Below, piece after piece: positions 8,722-17,183 of a stretch of DNA of 58,538 bases (position 1 is the stretch's first letter; each line of letters begins with the position of its first letter). The notes under the pieces are model-generated. The model searched no databases, was not told the DNA's origin, and was given only the letters and a program-made list of their open reading frames with translations. The DNA is from Desulfobacteraceae bacterium (GTDB taxonomy: Bacteria; Desulfobacterota; DSM-4660; Desulfatiglandales; Desulfatiglandaceae), in NCBI GenBank assembly GCA_030611815.1, contig JAUWPC010000001.1, positions 1 to 58,538 of the forward strand, in the 5' to 3' direction. Made by a program: the position numbers and the translations under genes.

Positions 8722-8838
8722 TGTAAAGTTACCCGGCCCATTAATTTATTTATGTTTTTCCTCTTGTCAATCAAATGAGACCTTTGCAAAACGCCCAATT
8801 CCTCAATTCCAAAATCCTTAAATTCCCCAATCCTTATC

Positions 8839-9822
8839 TCACAGGTATTTCTTGATCTCTTCAGTTAAGGCAGGAACAACGTCAAAGAGGTCGGCCACCA
8901 CACCGTAATCGGCCTTTTGGAATATGGGGGCATCCTCATCCTTGTTGATTGCAACGATTACTTTTGACGTGCTCATGCCGGCTAAATGCTGAATTGCCCC
9001 TGATATGCCGCAGGCCACATAGAGGTTCGGTGAAACCACCTTTCCTGTCTGCCCTACCTGGTCTGAATGGGGTCTCCAGCCCGCGTCCACTGCCGCACGG
9101 GATGCTCCCACGCTGGCCCCTATCAGATCGGCCAACTCTTCTAAGATCTTGTAATTTTCCGGGTCTTTCATGCCGCGCCCGCCTGAAACAATTTTGTCCG
9201 CTTCAGTCAGATCAACCTTGCCACTCTCATCCTTGGCCACATCAACGACCTTTGTCTTGAGATCGCCATCGTCAAGAGTAAAAGAGGCATCAATAACCTC
9301 TGCTGATCTGGACACATCAGGTTCGTTAATGCTCATCACTTTCGGCCTGGCTGCGGCCATTTGTGGCAGGCTGTTTTCAAAGGTAACTTTTGCGTAGGCC
9401 TTGCCCGCATAAATAGGCCTGGTCGCCACAAGATTTCCGTCCTCTATGGCAAAGACAGTGCAATCTTGGGCCATTCCAACATCTAACCTGGCCGCTAATC
9501 TGGCAGCTAAGTCCTTCCCCTGAACAGACCCACCCAAGATCAATATTTGTGGGTCATTGGCCTTGACCAGTTCAGAAATCACAGACACATAAGCGTCTGT
9601 GGTATAGGGTTCCAGTCTGGAGTCGTCAGCAACCAAGACCTTGTCAGCGCCGTACTGGCCAAGTTCGGCGGCCTTCTCCTTGATATTGGAACCGAGCAAT
9701 ATCACAGTCACCTCCTGACCCAGGGCATCAGCCAGACGCCTCCCCTCACTGACAATTTCGTAAGTTATCTTCCGGATCTCCCCATCCCTTTGCTCAGCAA
9801 TTGTCCAAACTCCCTGTGCCAT
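8839..9822 (-). CDS. etfA: Electron transfer flavoprotein, alpha subunit
   Basis: 327 residues. ETF accepts electrons from acyl-CoA dehydrogenases and passes them to a membrane quinone reductase or, in anaerobes, to a bifurcating complex. The C-terminal FAD domain is clear: VSGGRGMKDPENY, GASRAAVDAGW, QVGQTGKVVSPNLY and GISGAIQHLAGM, ending with the NKDEDAPIF and YGVVADLFDV motifs. The N-terminal domain has the usual Rossmann-like fold with QILILGGSVQGKDLAARLAA. The ATG at 9822 follows AAGGAG. It lies about 110 bases behind etfB in the same direction, and the spacer carries a repeat word (AATTCCTCAATCCCTC). Confidence 0.96.
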   Translation of the reverse strand: MAQGVWTIAEQRDGEIRKITYEIVSEGRRLADALGQEVTVILLGSNIKEKAAELGQYGADKVLVADDSRLEPYTTDAYVSVISELVKANDPQILILGGSVQGKDLAARLAARLDVGMAQDCTVFAIEDGNLVATRPIYAGKAYAKVTFENSLPQMAAARPKVMSINEPDVSRSAEVIDASFTLDDGDLKTKVVDVAKDESGKVDLTEADKIVSGGRGMKDPENYKILEELADLIGASVGASRAAVDAGWRPHSDQVGQTGKVVSPNLYVACGISGAIQHLAGMSTSKVIVAINKDEDAPIFQKADYGVVADLFDVVPALTEEIKKYL

Positions 9823-9935
9823 TTTTTATCTCCTTAATTGTTATGAGTCATTTCAAATATATCTCAGGGATTGTTTAACTGTAAGACGTGATTATTATTT
9901 CTAATCCCGCAATTCCTCAATCCCTCATTTCATCA

Positions 9936-10730
9936 TTATAGAACTTTTGCCTCATCGTGGAGCAACTTAGCCAATTCAGCGGCCTTTTCCTGCGGTGTCT
10001 CTCCTTCAACAATCTTGCCTGCCGCTCTGTCAGGAGGCGACGTCAATTCCAATATTTTCAGCTTTCTTGCCCCTTCTCCAAATTCCGCACTATCCAAACC
10101 CAGATCAGCAAGGGTTTTTTCCTCAAGAGGCTTTTTCTTGGCCTTCATAATCCCTGGCAACGAGGCATATCGCGGTTCATTCAGACCTTTCTGCGCGGTA
10201 ATTAGGGCAGGGAGAGTCGATTCTATTATAAGAGTCTCTCCCTCAATAGGCCTGTCGACTTTGACGGATTTCCCATCCTCTGCCACTTCTACCTTATTAA
10301 TCAGTGAAAGCTGTGGAATACCCAACAGTTCCGCAATGGTAGCCCCAACCAGGCCGAGGTCATCATCCATGCCGCGCTGGCCGGTAAAGATCAGGTCATA
10401 ATCGAGGTCCTTAACAGCCTCAGCTATTGCCTTTGCATTGGCAAGAGAATCACTCCCATCCAAGGCCTCATCGCTGATCAGGATCCCCTTGTCCGCACCC
10501 ATGGCCAGGGCAGTACGTAATGATTCTGTCACCCTTTTTGGGCCAAGACCCACTACAGTAACCTCGCCCCCATGTTTTTCTTTAAGGCGCAAGGCCTCCT
10601 CAACGCCAAACTCATCATATGGATTCATGATCCATTTGATATCATCGGTCACAATTGATTTGCCATCCGAACCGATCTTAATCTGGCTTTCCGTGTCCGG
10701 CACCTGTTTCAGACAAACTATAATATTCAC
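9936..10730 (-). CDS. etfB: Electron transfer flavoprotein, beta subunit
   Basis: 264 residues. Partner of EtfA; binds AMP and docks the acyl-CoA dehydrogenase. Motifs: N-terminal NIIVCLKQVPDTE, NPYDEFGVEEALRLKE, TGQRGMDDDLGLVGATIAELLG and a C-terminal LTSPPDRAAGKIVEG region. I start at the GTG at 10730 because AAGGAG lies just ahead; an ATG at 10754 would add eight residues and leave no ribosome site. The gene follows the TetR regulator gene by 59 bases on the same strand, so regulator, etfB and etfA probably form one operon. Confidence 0.96.
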   Translation of the reverse strand: MNIIVCLKQVPDTESQIKIGSDGKSIVTDDIKWIMNPYDEFGVEEALRLKEKHGGEVTVVGLGPKRVTESLRTALAMGADKGILISDEALDGSDSLANAKAIAEAVKDLDYDLIFTGQRGMDDDLGLVGATIAELLGIPQLSLINKVEVAEDGKSVKVDRPIEGETLIIESTLPALITAQKGLNEPRYASLPGIMKAKKKPLEEKTLADLGLDSAEFGEGARKLKILELTSPPDRAAGKIVEGETPQEKAAELAKLLHDEAKVL

Positions 10731-10789
10731 TTTATTCTCCTTCCCTACAACCAAGTTTGGGTTAACAAATTATGGTCGCCTTTATTCTT

Positions 10790-11380
10790 TTAGGCCCTAA
10801 TACCATTCAAAAAATATTCGCTGATTTGCTTTGCGACCGTTCTGATATCATATTGCCTTCGAGTTGACAATACCCAAAATCTGGACACCTCATCCAAGGC
10901 CCCAAAAAATGCCCTTTTGGCCACTTTGGGGATCACATCTTCCTTGAAAATACCCCTTTTTTGGCCCTCGCTTATGATATCCTCAATTATGTTCAAATAC
11001 TGAATGAATTTTTCATTCTTATATTCCTTCATAAACTTGTTACTCTGCCGCAGCTCCACCTGAATAATCTCTGCCATGTCTTGGTTCTTTTCAATAAGCC
11101 CAAGATGGGTTGATGCAAATCGCTCAAGCTTTTTTGCAGGATCATCTATTCCAGAGATCTGGACTTCCATATTATCAATTACGGCCTTCATCTGTTCCTC
11201 AAAAAGAGAGATCAGGATATCATCTTTATTTTCAAAATAGATATAAATGGTACCATCCGCAACCTTAGCCTCTTTGGCAATTTCCGATATCTTGGATTGG
11301 TAGAAGCCGTTTTTTGCAAAAACCTTGGTAGCCGCCTCTATAATTCGATAATATTTTTCGTTATTTTTTCTTTTGCTCAT
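10790..11380 (-). CDS. TetR-family regulator, FadR (Bacillus)-like
   Basis: 196 residues. An N-terminal helix-turn-helix (residues about 28-47, AKEAKVADGTIYIYFENKDD) is typical of TetR proteins. The ligand domain (residues 60-196) resembles regulators that respond to long-chain acyl-CoA. Three points support a FadR-type role: the overall sequence style, the gene order regulator-etfB-etfA, which recalls the B. subtilis lcfA-fadR-fadB-etfB-etfA operon, and an 18-base palindrome directly upstream that closely matches the B. subtilis FadR box as I remember it. Expected action: repression of its own operon, relieved by acyl-CoA. Target genes elsewhere in the window could not be shown by the same box. 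Confidence 0.88.
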   Translation of the reverse strand: MSKRKNNEKYYRIIEAATKVFAKNGFYQSKISEIAKEAKVADGTIYIYFENKDDILISLFEEQMKAVIDNMEVQISGIDDPAKKLERFASTHLGLIEKNQDMAEIIQVELRQSNKFMKEYKNEKFIQYLNIIEDIISEGQKRGIFKEDVIPKVAKRAFFGALDEVSRFWVLSTRRQYDIRTVAKQISEYFLNGIRA

Positions 11381-11397
11381 AGTTTATCAACCGCCAG

Positions 11398-11415
11398 TGA
11401 ATGATTATTCATTCA
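11398..11415. promoter_or_regulatory. Palindromic operator for the TetR/FadR-like regulator
   Basis: TGAATGA, TTAT and TCATTCA form a perfect inverted repeat (7-base arms, 4-base centre) ending 18 bases upstream of the regulator's ATG. From memory the B. subtilis FadR consensus is TGAATGAMTANTCATTCA, so 17 of 18 positions agree. The location fits autorepression of the regulator-etfBA operon. Confidence 0.75.
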
Positions 11416-11585
11416 TAAAGCGAATACCATTGCCTGCAAACAGTGTCAAGACTTTTTCTATGCTTTTTTCGCAATTCGCTATCCCTGAACCGATGTAAGA
11501 GGGTTTTTTAGATCGGCATGAAATTTATTTGGAATAACTTCTTGACAAGAAATTAGTGGCTGAACTAAATTTTGCAAACTATTCG

Positions 11586-11820
11586 GTAACCGTTCATAGG
11601 TTCAAAGGTTCAGGGGTTCAAGGTTCCATTCTCGCCCCCGGACTTCACTTGGGATACGTATTTACGAGAAAAGTGTCAGCTTCGTCAGGCCTAATCCAAA
11701 CTTTGGAGCTAAATTGGCAATTACTTGGGAAAATGAGCATTTTAAACGAGGACTTCGGGTTTTTAATGCCTTCTTTGTCCTTAACCCTGAACGTTGAACC
11801 CTGAACCTGTGAACGGTTAC
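11586..11820. repeat. Inverted pair of intergenic repeat family B
   Basis: GTAACCGTTCATAGGTTCA starts at 11586 and its near-exact reverse complement ends at 11820 (TGAACCTGTGAACGGTTAC), with GGTTCA/GAACCCT repeats inside each arm. About 160 bases lie between the arms with no convincing gene. Related words occur at 28776-28800 and 55071-55096. The short plus-strand frame over this region is a product of the repeat. Confidence 0.7.
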
Positions 11821-11823
11821 AAG

Positions 11824-12663
11824 ATGGCTAACGATCATAAAATGAAAGCCTTTCGCGGGGAGCCGAGCATCTTCACCTCCACCCGATCAGAAGAAAGCCA
11901 GGCCGAGCTGAAGGTGAAGGACCTCACCCTGAAGTTTGGTGGCATTACTGCGCTGAACAAAATCGACCTCTCTGTCCATGACGGAGAGTTGATTTCCATA
12001 ATCGGTCCAAATGGCGCAGGGAAGACAAGCCTGTTGAACTGTATTAGCGGCTATTATAAAGCACAAGAGGGCCGGATTTCTTTCAACGGAAAAGATATAA
12101 CTCACCTCTCAACCAATCATCTTGCTAAAATCGGAATCGGCCGAACCTATCAGAATATCGAGCTTTTCCCAGGCATGACGGTGCTGTCAAATATGATGTT
12201 AGCCCGACATGTTCACTATAAATATAATGTTGGACAAGCCTCTCTTTTCTTAAAGAACGTACGAAACGAAGAGGTTCGCCACCGAGAGGTTTTGGAGGAA
12301 TTAATCGACTTCTTAGAGATGCAATCAATCCGGAAACAGCTCGTGGGCGGCCTGCCTTACGGGACGAGAAAGCGTGTGGAACTCGGCTGTGCGTTGGCAT
12401 TGCAACCGAAACTTCTCATGCTCGACGAGCCGTTTGCGGGGATAACATTAGAGGAAAAGGAGGACATGGTACGGTTTTTGGTTGAATTAAATGAGGCCTG
12501 GAACCAGACCATAATATTAGTTGAACATAACTTGTCCATCGTTATGAGCATCTCAGATAGAGTAGCGGTGTTTGATTTCGGAGTCAAAATTGCGGAAGGA
12601 TCTCCAGATTTCGTTCAAAACCATCCTCAAGTCATTAAGGCATACCTCGGGGACACCTCCTAA
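11824..12663 (+). CDS. ABC transporter ATP-binding protein, LivG-type (system A)
   Basis: 279 residues. Cytoplasmic ATPase of a branched-chain amino acid/HAAT-type importer. Walker A GPNGAGKTS near residue 60, a degenerate signature region (GGLPYGTRKRVELG, less canonical than LSGGQ), Walker B LLMLDEPFAGI, and the H-loop ILVEHNLS. The C-terminal FVQNHPQVIKAYLG is typical of LivG. An N-terminal extension of about 30 residues is longer than usual. The ATG at 11824 was chosen because the preceding ten codons are made of repeat family B. No ribosome site is evident. Next genes in the same direction are an acyl-CoA ligase and two permeases; no LivF or binding protein is linked to this system. Confidence 0.88.
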   Translation: MANDHKMKAFRGEPSIFTSTRSEESQAELKVKDLTLKFGGITALNKIDLSVHDGELISIIGPNGAGKTSLLNCISGYYKAQEGRISFNGKDITHLSTNHLAKIGIGRTYQNIELFPGMTVLSNMMLARHVHYKYNVGQASLFLKNVRNEEVRHREVLEELIDFLEMQSIRKQLVGGLPYGTRKRVELGCALALQPKLLMLDEPFAGITLEEKEDMVRFLVELNEAWNQTIILVEHNLSIVMSISDRVAVFDFGVKIAEGSPDFVQNHPQVIKAYLGDTS

Positions 12664-12714
12664 GTCAAATAGAGGGCGTTGGTTTTAACATCGGCCATTA
12701 GATTATTTTCTTAC

Positions 12715-12792
12715 TCATAATCTTAATCGTAATCATAATCGAACATCCCTAAAATAGACTGTAAAAGAGTATGATTACGATTAAGATTATGA
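12715..12792. repeat. Hairpin repeat family A, copy 1
   Basis: Two 23-base arms (12715-12737 and 12770-12792), made of TAATC/TAATCG words, are perfectly complementary and flank a 32-base loop. The loop words AACATCCC and GACTGTAAAAGAG recur in copy 2. It sits between the LivG gene and the acyl-CoA ligase gene. Confidence 0.85.
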
Positions 12793-12805
12793 ACTTTCAA
12801 ACGTA

Positions 12806-14788
12806 GTGTCGAATAATTGGATCAAGTGGGCGACAAAATTGAATGCCATCAATAACAAAATTGAACAGATTGACGAGGAATCTTTATCGTCCTTAGGGCA
12901 GTTTACCTTGCCCCAGATCTTGCTGAGACAGGCGGAGAAGCTGGGGTCTGACAGGATCGCCCTCAGGGAAAAAGCATATGGGATATGGCAGACTTATAAC
13001 TGGAGAGATTATTTTCGCTACGCGAAACTTGTTGGGATGGGTTTATTTGCTCTCGGTCTCAAAAGAGGAGAAAATATAGGGCTAATCCTCGAAAATCACC
13101 CGGAATGGCTTTTTGCAGAGTTGGGGGCCCAATCTGTGGGAGGAGTTGTACTCCCCCTCTTTACCTCATCCGCAGCCAAGGAACTGGTTAAAGTGCTCAA
13201 CAGCGTTGAAGCAGCATACATCTTTGCCCAGGACCAGAAGCAGGTAGACAAGCTTCTTGCATACAGGGAAGACCTTCCACATACAAAGTGCGTCATTTAC
13301 ACCGATCCGACCGGAATGAGGACCTATCGGGATAATCCCTGGCTGATCAGTTTCAGTCAGCTCCTTGACCTGGGGGAGGAATTGGATAACGAACAACTTG
13401 AACTTTTTAATAAGGAATTGTGGGAAGGAGATCCAGATGATATTGCGCTGATGCTGATGACATCAGGCACGACCGGAGAGCCCAAATTGGCGATGTTGAG
13501 TCACAGCAATTTTACCGATATCGCCTCCAGATGGATCAAAACCGCCCCCATAGGCATAGGAGACAACTGGATTTCCATGACGCCTACGGCCTGGATCATA
13601 GACCAGATGTGGGGCGTAGGGATCACTCTCTGCGGCGGTTTGATCATTAATTTCCCCGAGACCTTTGAAACCGCAGTAGAGGACTTCAGAGAGATCGGGC
13701 CTACCGTTATCATCACATCTTCCAGGTTCTGGGAGGATCTCGCATCAATAATCAGGATCAAGATAAATAATTCAGGTTTTATCAAACGTCGTCTTTATAA
13801 TCTGTCCCAAGATATAGGAAGAGAGATTGTTGATCTGGAATCAGAGAAAAAAAGGATCTCTGCGCGTCTGAAAGCCCTGAGGTGGCTAAGTACCCTGATC
13901 GTGTCGCGGCCTCTCTTGGATCGTATCGGCTGCCTCAACTTCCGTGTGGCCTACACAGGAGGACATCCGATCAGCCCCGATGTAATGCGATTTTTCAGGG
14001 CCAACGGACTGAATCTTAAACAGTGCTACGGGATGACAGAAACCTGTGGAATGTTTCAGGTTCAGCCTGATGAAGAGGTTAATCCGGAAACAGTGGGAAA
14101 GCCGCTTCCAGGGACTGAAATCAAAATCACCGAAGACCAGGAAGTCTTGGTCCGGAGTAAATCGAATTTTGTAGGATACTATCAAGACCCTGATGCTACG
14201 GCCGGAGCATTGAAAGATGGCTGGTTCTACACTGGGGATACGGCCTATCTTGATGATGATGGGCGCCTCTATATCACCGGTCGAAAACAAGATATTATGC
14301 AGACCCGCGAGGGTGATGCCTTTTCGCCTGATTTTATTGAAACAAGGCTGAAATTCAGCCCGTATATTAAAGAGGCTGTTATCTGGGGAGAAGGGAAAAA
14401 TTATCTCACGGCCTTCGTCAATATCGATTTCGGCAACGTTGGAAACTGGGCAAAAAACAGAAAAATCCCCTACACTAACTACACAGATCTGTCCCAGCAG
14501 CAGGCCGTCGAGGGTTTGATCCGGGGAGAAGTGGCCGAAGTAAATAATCAGTTGCCCAATCCGATGAAATTAGTAAAAATCATTCTACTCTATAAACTCT
14601 TAGATGCAGATGACGGAGAATTGACGAGAACGGGCAAGGTGAGAAGGAAATTTGTGTTTGGCCAGTACAAAGATCTCATTGATGCCATGTATTCCGAAAA
14701 GACTGAATTGTCCATTAAGTGTGAAATGCCGCACAGAGACGGGACTGTAAGGGCCATAGAAACAACGGTGAGGATATTGACAGTGTAA
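12806..14788 (+). CDS. Long-chain-type AMP-forming acyl-CoA synthetase
   Basis: 660 residues, membrane-free. It activates a carboxylic acid to its CoA ester with ATP. The ATP/AMP motif MTSGTTGEPKLAM is near residue 220, followed by YGMTETCG near 415, WFYTGDTAYLDDDGRLYITGR near 475 (shown here as WFYTGD and GRLYITGR), and a C-terminal half resembling long-chain FadD15-type ligases. It sits inside the LivG-LivH-LivM operon, a combination that suggests the imported compound is an organic acid that is immediately activated (inference). Start is a GTG at 12806 with no good ribosome site, 13 bases after hairpin A; translation start is therefore less certain. The substrate cannot be read from sequence. 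Confidence 0.9.
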   Translation: MSNNWIKWATKLNAINNKIEQIDEESLSSLGQFTLPQILLRQAEKLGSDRIALREKAYGIWQTYNWRDYFRYAKLVGMGLFALGLKRGENIGLILENHPEWLFAELGAQSVGGVVLPLFTSSAAKELVKVLNSVEAAYIFAQDQKQVDKLLAYREDLPHTKCVIYTDPTGMRTYRDNPWLISFSQLLDLGEELDNEQLELFNKELWEGDPDDIALMLMTSGTTGEPKLAMLSHSNFTDIASRWIKTAPIGIGDNWISMTPTAWIIDQMWGVGITLCGGLIINFPETFETAVEDFREIGPTVIITSSRFWEDLASIIRIKINNSGFIKRRLYNLSQDIGREIVDLESEKKRISARLKALRWLSTLIVSRPLLDRIGCLNFRVAYTGGHPISPDVMRFFRANGLNLKQCYGMTETCGMFQVQPDEEVNPETVGKPLPGTEIKITEDQEVLVRSKSNFVGYYQDPDATAGALKDGWFYTGDTAYLDDDGRLYITGRKQDIMQTREGDAFSPDFIETRLKFSPYIKEAVIWGEGKNYLTAFVNIDFGNVGNWAKNRKIPYTNYTDLSQQQAVEGLIRGEVAEVNNQLPNPMKLVKIILLYKLLDADDGELTRTGKVRRKFVFGQYKDLIDAMYSEKTELSIKCEMPHRDGTVRAIETTVRILTV

Positions 14789-14804
14789 AGGGGTATTTCC
14801 TGAT

Positions 14805-15683
14805 ATGGAGTTTTTTCTTCAGATTTTGGCAAATGGGATTTCTTTGGGTTTTCTTTACGCCCTTTCAGCGCTTGGATTTGCCATGATTTTCAAGTCGAGC
14901 AATGTTCTAAACTTTGCCCATGGGGGACTTATGGCAATGGGGGCCTTTATCTTTCTCGCCCTCTCTGTCTGGGCCGGTCTGCCCATTATTTTGGCATTTG
15001 CATTGACGTTAGCCGGAAGCTTCACACTCGGTTTTTTACTCGAGAAATTTTTCCTCCGCCCTTTGATCAAAAAAACCCTTATCTATGCAATCATGTTGAC
15101 CTTGGGGTTAGCACTCATGTTTCGGGGGTTGTTGACCTTCATTTTCGGAGGAGATATCTACAGTTACCCTAAGTTTTTGCCCGAAACTCTTTCTTTGAAG
15201 TGGGGGGGCATTCAGATTTCAGCCGTTTACGTCGCTGCATTCATAATCGGAGCTGTGTCCCTTATCCTGTTTGGGCTCTTCTATAAATATTCTTCACAAG
15301 GGATTTATATGAGATCCGTGGCTGACAACAAACCCGCAGCCCTCTCTCTCGGAGTTCATGTAAAAAGGAGTTTTGCCCTTTCATGGGCCATTGCTGCGCT
15401 GGTTTGCGCCATAAGTGGCGTCCTCTTTGGCATTATCAACGGGGTCAGTGTTCACACACTGAACTCGATAGGTCTAAAGATGCTCCCCGTTGTGATCTTA
15501 GGCGGTCTGGGGAGTATCCGAGGAGCCATTTTAGGCGGTATTACTATAGGCCTGTTAGAGACCTTTACCGGTGGGTACATCTCCTCCTCTTTACAGGAAA
15601 TCATGCCCTATATTGTACTTGTCTTCATCCTTATGGTAAAACCGTACGGTCTTTTTGGTCTGGTGGAAACAAAAAGGGCATAA
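14805..15683 (+). CDS. ABC transporter permease, LivH-type (system A)
   Basis: 292 residues with about eight hydrophobic segments. The N-terminal ILANGISLGFLYALSALG and later LNFAHGGLMAMGAF, and the C-terminal GLGSIRGAILGG loop (the EAA-like contact with the ATPase), are typical of LivH. It starts 17 bases after the acyl-CoA ligase gene with AAAGGGG ahead of the ATG. The product acts in the inner membrane together with the LivM-type protein encoded next. Confidence 0.92.
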   Translation: MEFFLQILANGISLGFLYALSALGFAMIFKSSNVLNFAHGGLMAMGAFIFLALSVWAGLPIILAFALTLAGSFTLGFLLEKFFLRPLIKKTLIYAIMLTLGLALMFRGLLTFIFGGDIYSYPKFLPETLSLKWGGIQISAVYVAAFIIGAVSLILFGLFYKYSSQGIYMRSVADNKPAALSLGVHVKRSFALSWAIAALVCAISGVLFGIINGVSVHTLNSIGLKMLPVVILGGLGSIRGAILGGITIGLLETFTGGYISSSLQEIMPYIVLVFILMVKPYGLFGLVETKRA

Positions 15684-15744
15684 TTTGGGTTTCGGGTTAC
15701 GGGTTGCAGGTTTTTCGATCAACAATCATCAATTCTGAAGAGAC

Positions 15745-16821
15745 ATGAAAATGCATAAATTCCAGTTTCGTCCCTGCGGCAATTTCAGAACAAGCTACCA
15801 GGATGAATTGGCGATCTTTAATACAGACTTTGGCAGGCTCTGGATCAGCATAGGCATTTTGCTCCTTTTCGGCGTTGTGCCATTTATCAGCAGCGCCTAC
15901 ATCCTTCATATCCTCAACTCCATCGGGATTTATGCCATTGCGGCTGCGGGGCTCAATCTTCTCATAGGCTATACCGGCCAGATTTCACTATGTCACGGGG
16001 CCTTTTTCGGCGTTGGAGCCTATACTGCAGCCATCTTGCTGGTAAAGGGAGGGCTTCCTTTCTTCCTCACAGTGCCAATTGCGGGGGTCGTATCTGCAGC
16101 GGTAGGAATGGTCTTTGCCCTCCCTTCAGCCCGTCTTAAACACCTATACCTCTGTATCGCCACATTGGCAGGGCAGCTAATCATTGAATATGTCTTAGTA
16201 CATTGGGAGAGCCTTACAGGGGGCGCAGAAGGAATTGTGATTCCAAACACCAGTCGGTTTGGGCTGGATCTCGGGAGTGACCGCGCTTTTTTTTATGTGA
16301 TATTTATATGTTTTATTTTGATGACATGGATAGCCGTTAACCTGACTCGCACGAAGATAGGTCGAGCTTTTGTTGCCATCCGAGATAATGACCGGGCCGC
16401 TGAGGGGATGGGAATTCCGATTTATCCATACAAACTGCTTTCCTTTGCCATTAGTTCTTTTTACGCTGGTCTTGCAGGCGCTCTTTATGCCTGCCACATG
16501 ACAAGCATTACTCCAGAACACTTTAATTTATGGTTGTCCATCGAATACATTGCGATGATCATAATTGGGGGCCTTGGAAGCATCCCCGGCTCTGCCTTCG
16601 GCGCGGTGTTTATTGTTACGCTGAATGAAGTATTGAACCATATTCCGGAATACCTGATGAACATTGGCATATCGACCGGAGCAGAGCTAAATATTGCCCC
16701 TTTACAGGATTTCTTCTATGGCCTGGCCATAGTCCTGTTTATCATTTTTCAACCAAAGGGCCTTGCGGAGGTATGGCGCATTATAAGGTCAAGTTTCAGA
16801 CTGTGGCCGTTTTCTTACTAA
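15745..16821 (+). CDS. ABC transporter permease, LivM-type (system A)
   Basis: 358 residues with a hydrophilic N-terminal extension of about 35 residues and roughly nine hydrophobic segments. Signature stretches are LNLLIGYTGQISLCHGAFFG and GGLGSIPGSAFGAVF. It lies 62 bases after LivH; the spacer contains a repeat word (CGGGTTACGGGTTGCAGG and CAATCATCAATTC). It closes the visible system A operon. A solute-binding protein and LivF would have to be supplied from elsewhere, possibly by system B at 23537-28136. Confidence 0.92.
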   Translation: MKMHKFQFRPCGNFRTSYQDELAIFNTDFGRLWISIGILLLFGVVPFISSAYILHILNSIGIYAIAAAGLNLLIGYTGQISLCHGAFFGVGAYTAAILLVKGGLPFFLTVPIAGVVSAAVGMVFALPSARLKHLYLCIATLAGQLIIEYVLVHWESLTGGAEGIVIPNTSRFGLDLGSDRAFFYVIFICFILMTWIAVNLTRTKIGRAFVAIRDNDRAAEGMGIPIYPYKLLSFAISSFYAGLAGALYACHMTSITPEHFNLWLSIEYIAMIIIGGLGSIPGSAFGAVFIVTLNEVLNHIPEYLMNIGISTGAELNIAPLQDFFYGLAIVLFIIFQPKGLAEVWRIIRSSFRLWPFSY

Positions 16822-16975
16822 TCCGGACAAGCCGGTCAAAGTGCAACGGAGATCCCGTCTTCAGTGAAACAGATGCGGGGAACCAAACAGAGATTTTACC
16901 AGGAAGCATACGAAGAGCATGAAAAAGGGTTCTATGAATTGGCTTTAGCGTTGGCCATTCAGATTTTTTTCTTAC

Positions 16976-17089
16976 TCATAATCATAATCTTACTCATAAT
17001 CAAACATCCCCGCCTGCCTCGCGTTGCGAAGCATTGCGGGCAGGTCTCAAGCTGACTGCAAAAGAGTATGATTAAGATTATGATTATGA
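16976..17089. repeat. Hairpin repeat family A, copy 2
   Basis: Arms 16976-16998 and 17067-17089 are complementary over 23 bases with one mismatch. The loop carries a second small hairpin (CCTGCC with GGCAGG) between the family words AACATCCC and GACTGCAAAAGAG shared with copy 1. It lies in the 362-base gap between LivM and the large protein gene. A short open frame preceding it (16870-16960) runs into the repeat and may be a broken gene; I see no recognisable product. Confidence 0.82.
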
Positions 17090-17183
17090 ACTTTGCACTG
17101 GATAGGCTATTAGCGTCTTGTATTAAAAACGACCAGCACAAGGTCCCTGCATCAATCTATCTACCATTGGAGGACTAAGCTTC

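Noticed and set aside
10995..11015. Second FadR-like box TGAATGAATTTTTCATTC
   Set aside because: It lies within the regulator's coding sequence, has a five-base centre instead of four, and is probably chance.
11556..11804. Plus-strand frame of 82 codons before the LivG gene
   Set aside because: It consists largely of the GGTTCA/GAACCC repeat words of family B and has no family resemblance.
16864..17055. Small hydrophobic protein after LivM
   Set aside because: The hydrophobic stretch is coded by the TAATC/TTACTCATA words of hairpin A, so it is a repeat artefact; the first about 25 codons may be a gene remnant.
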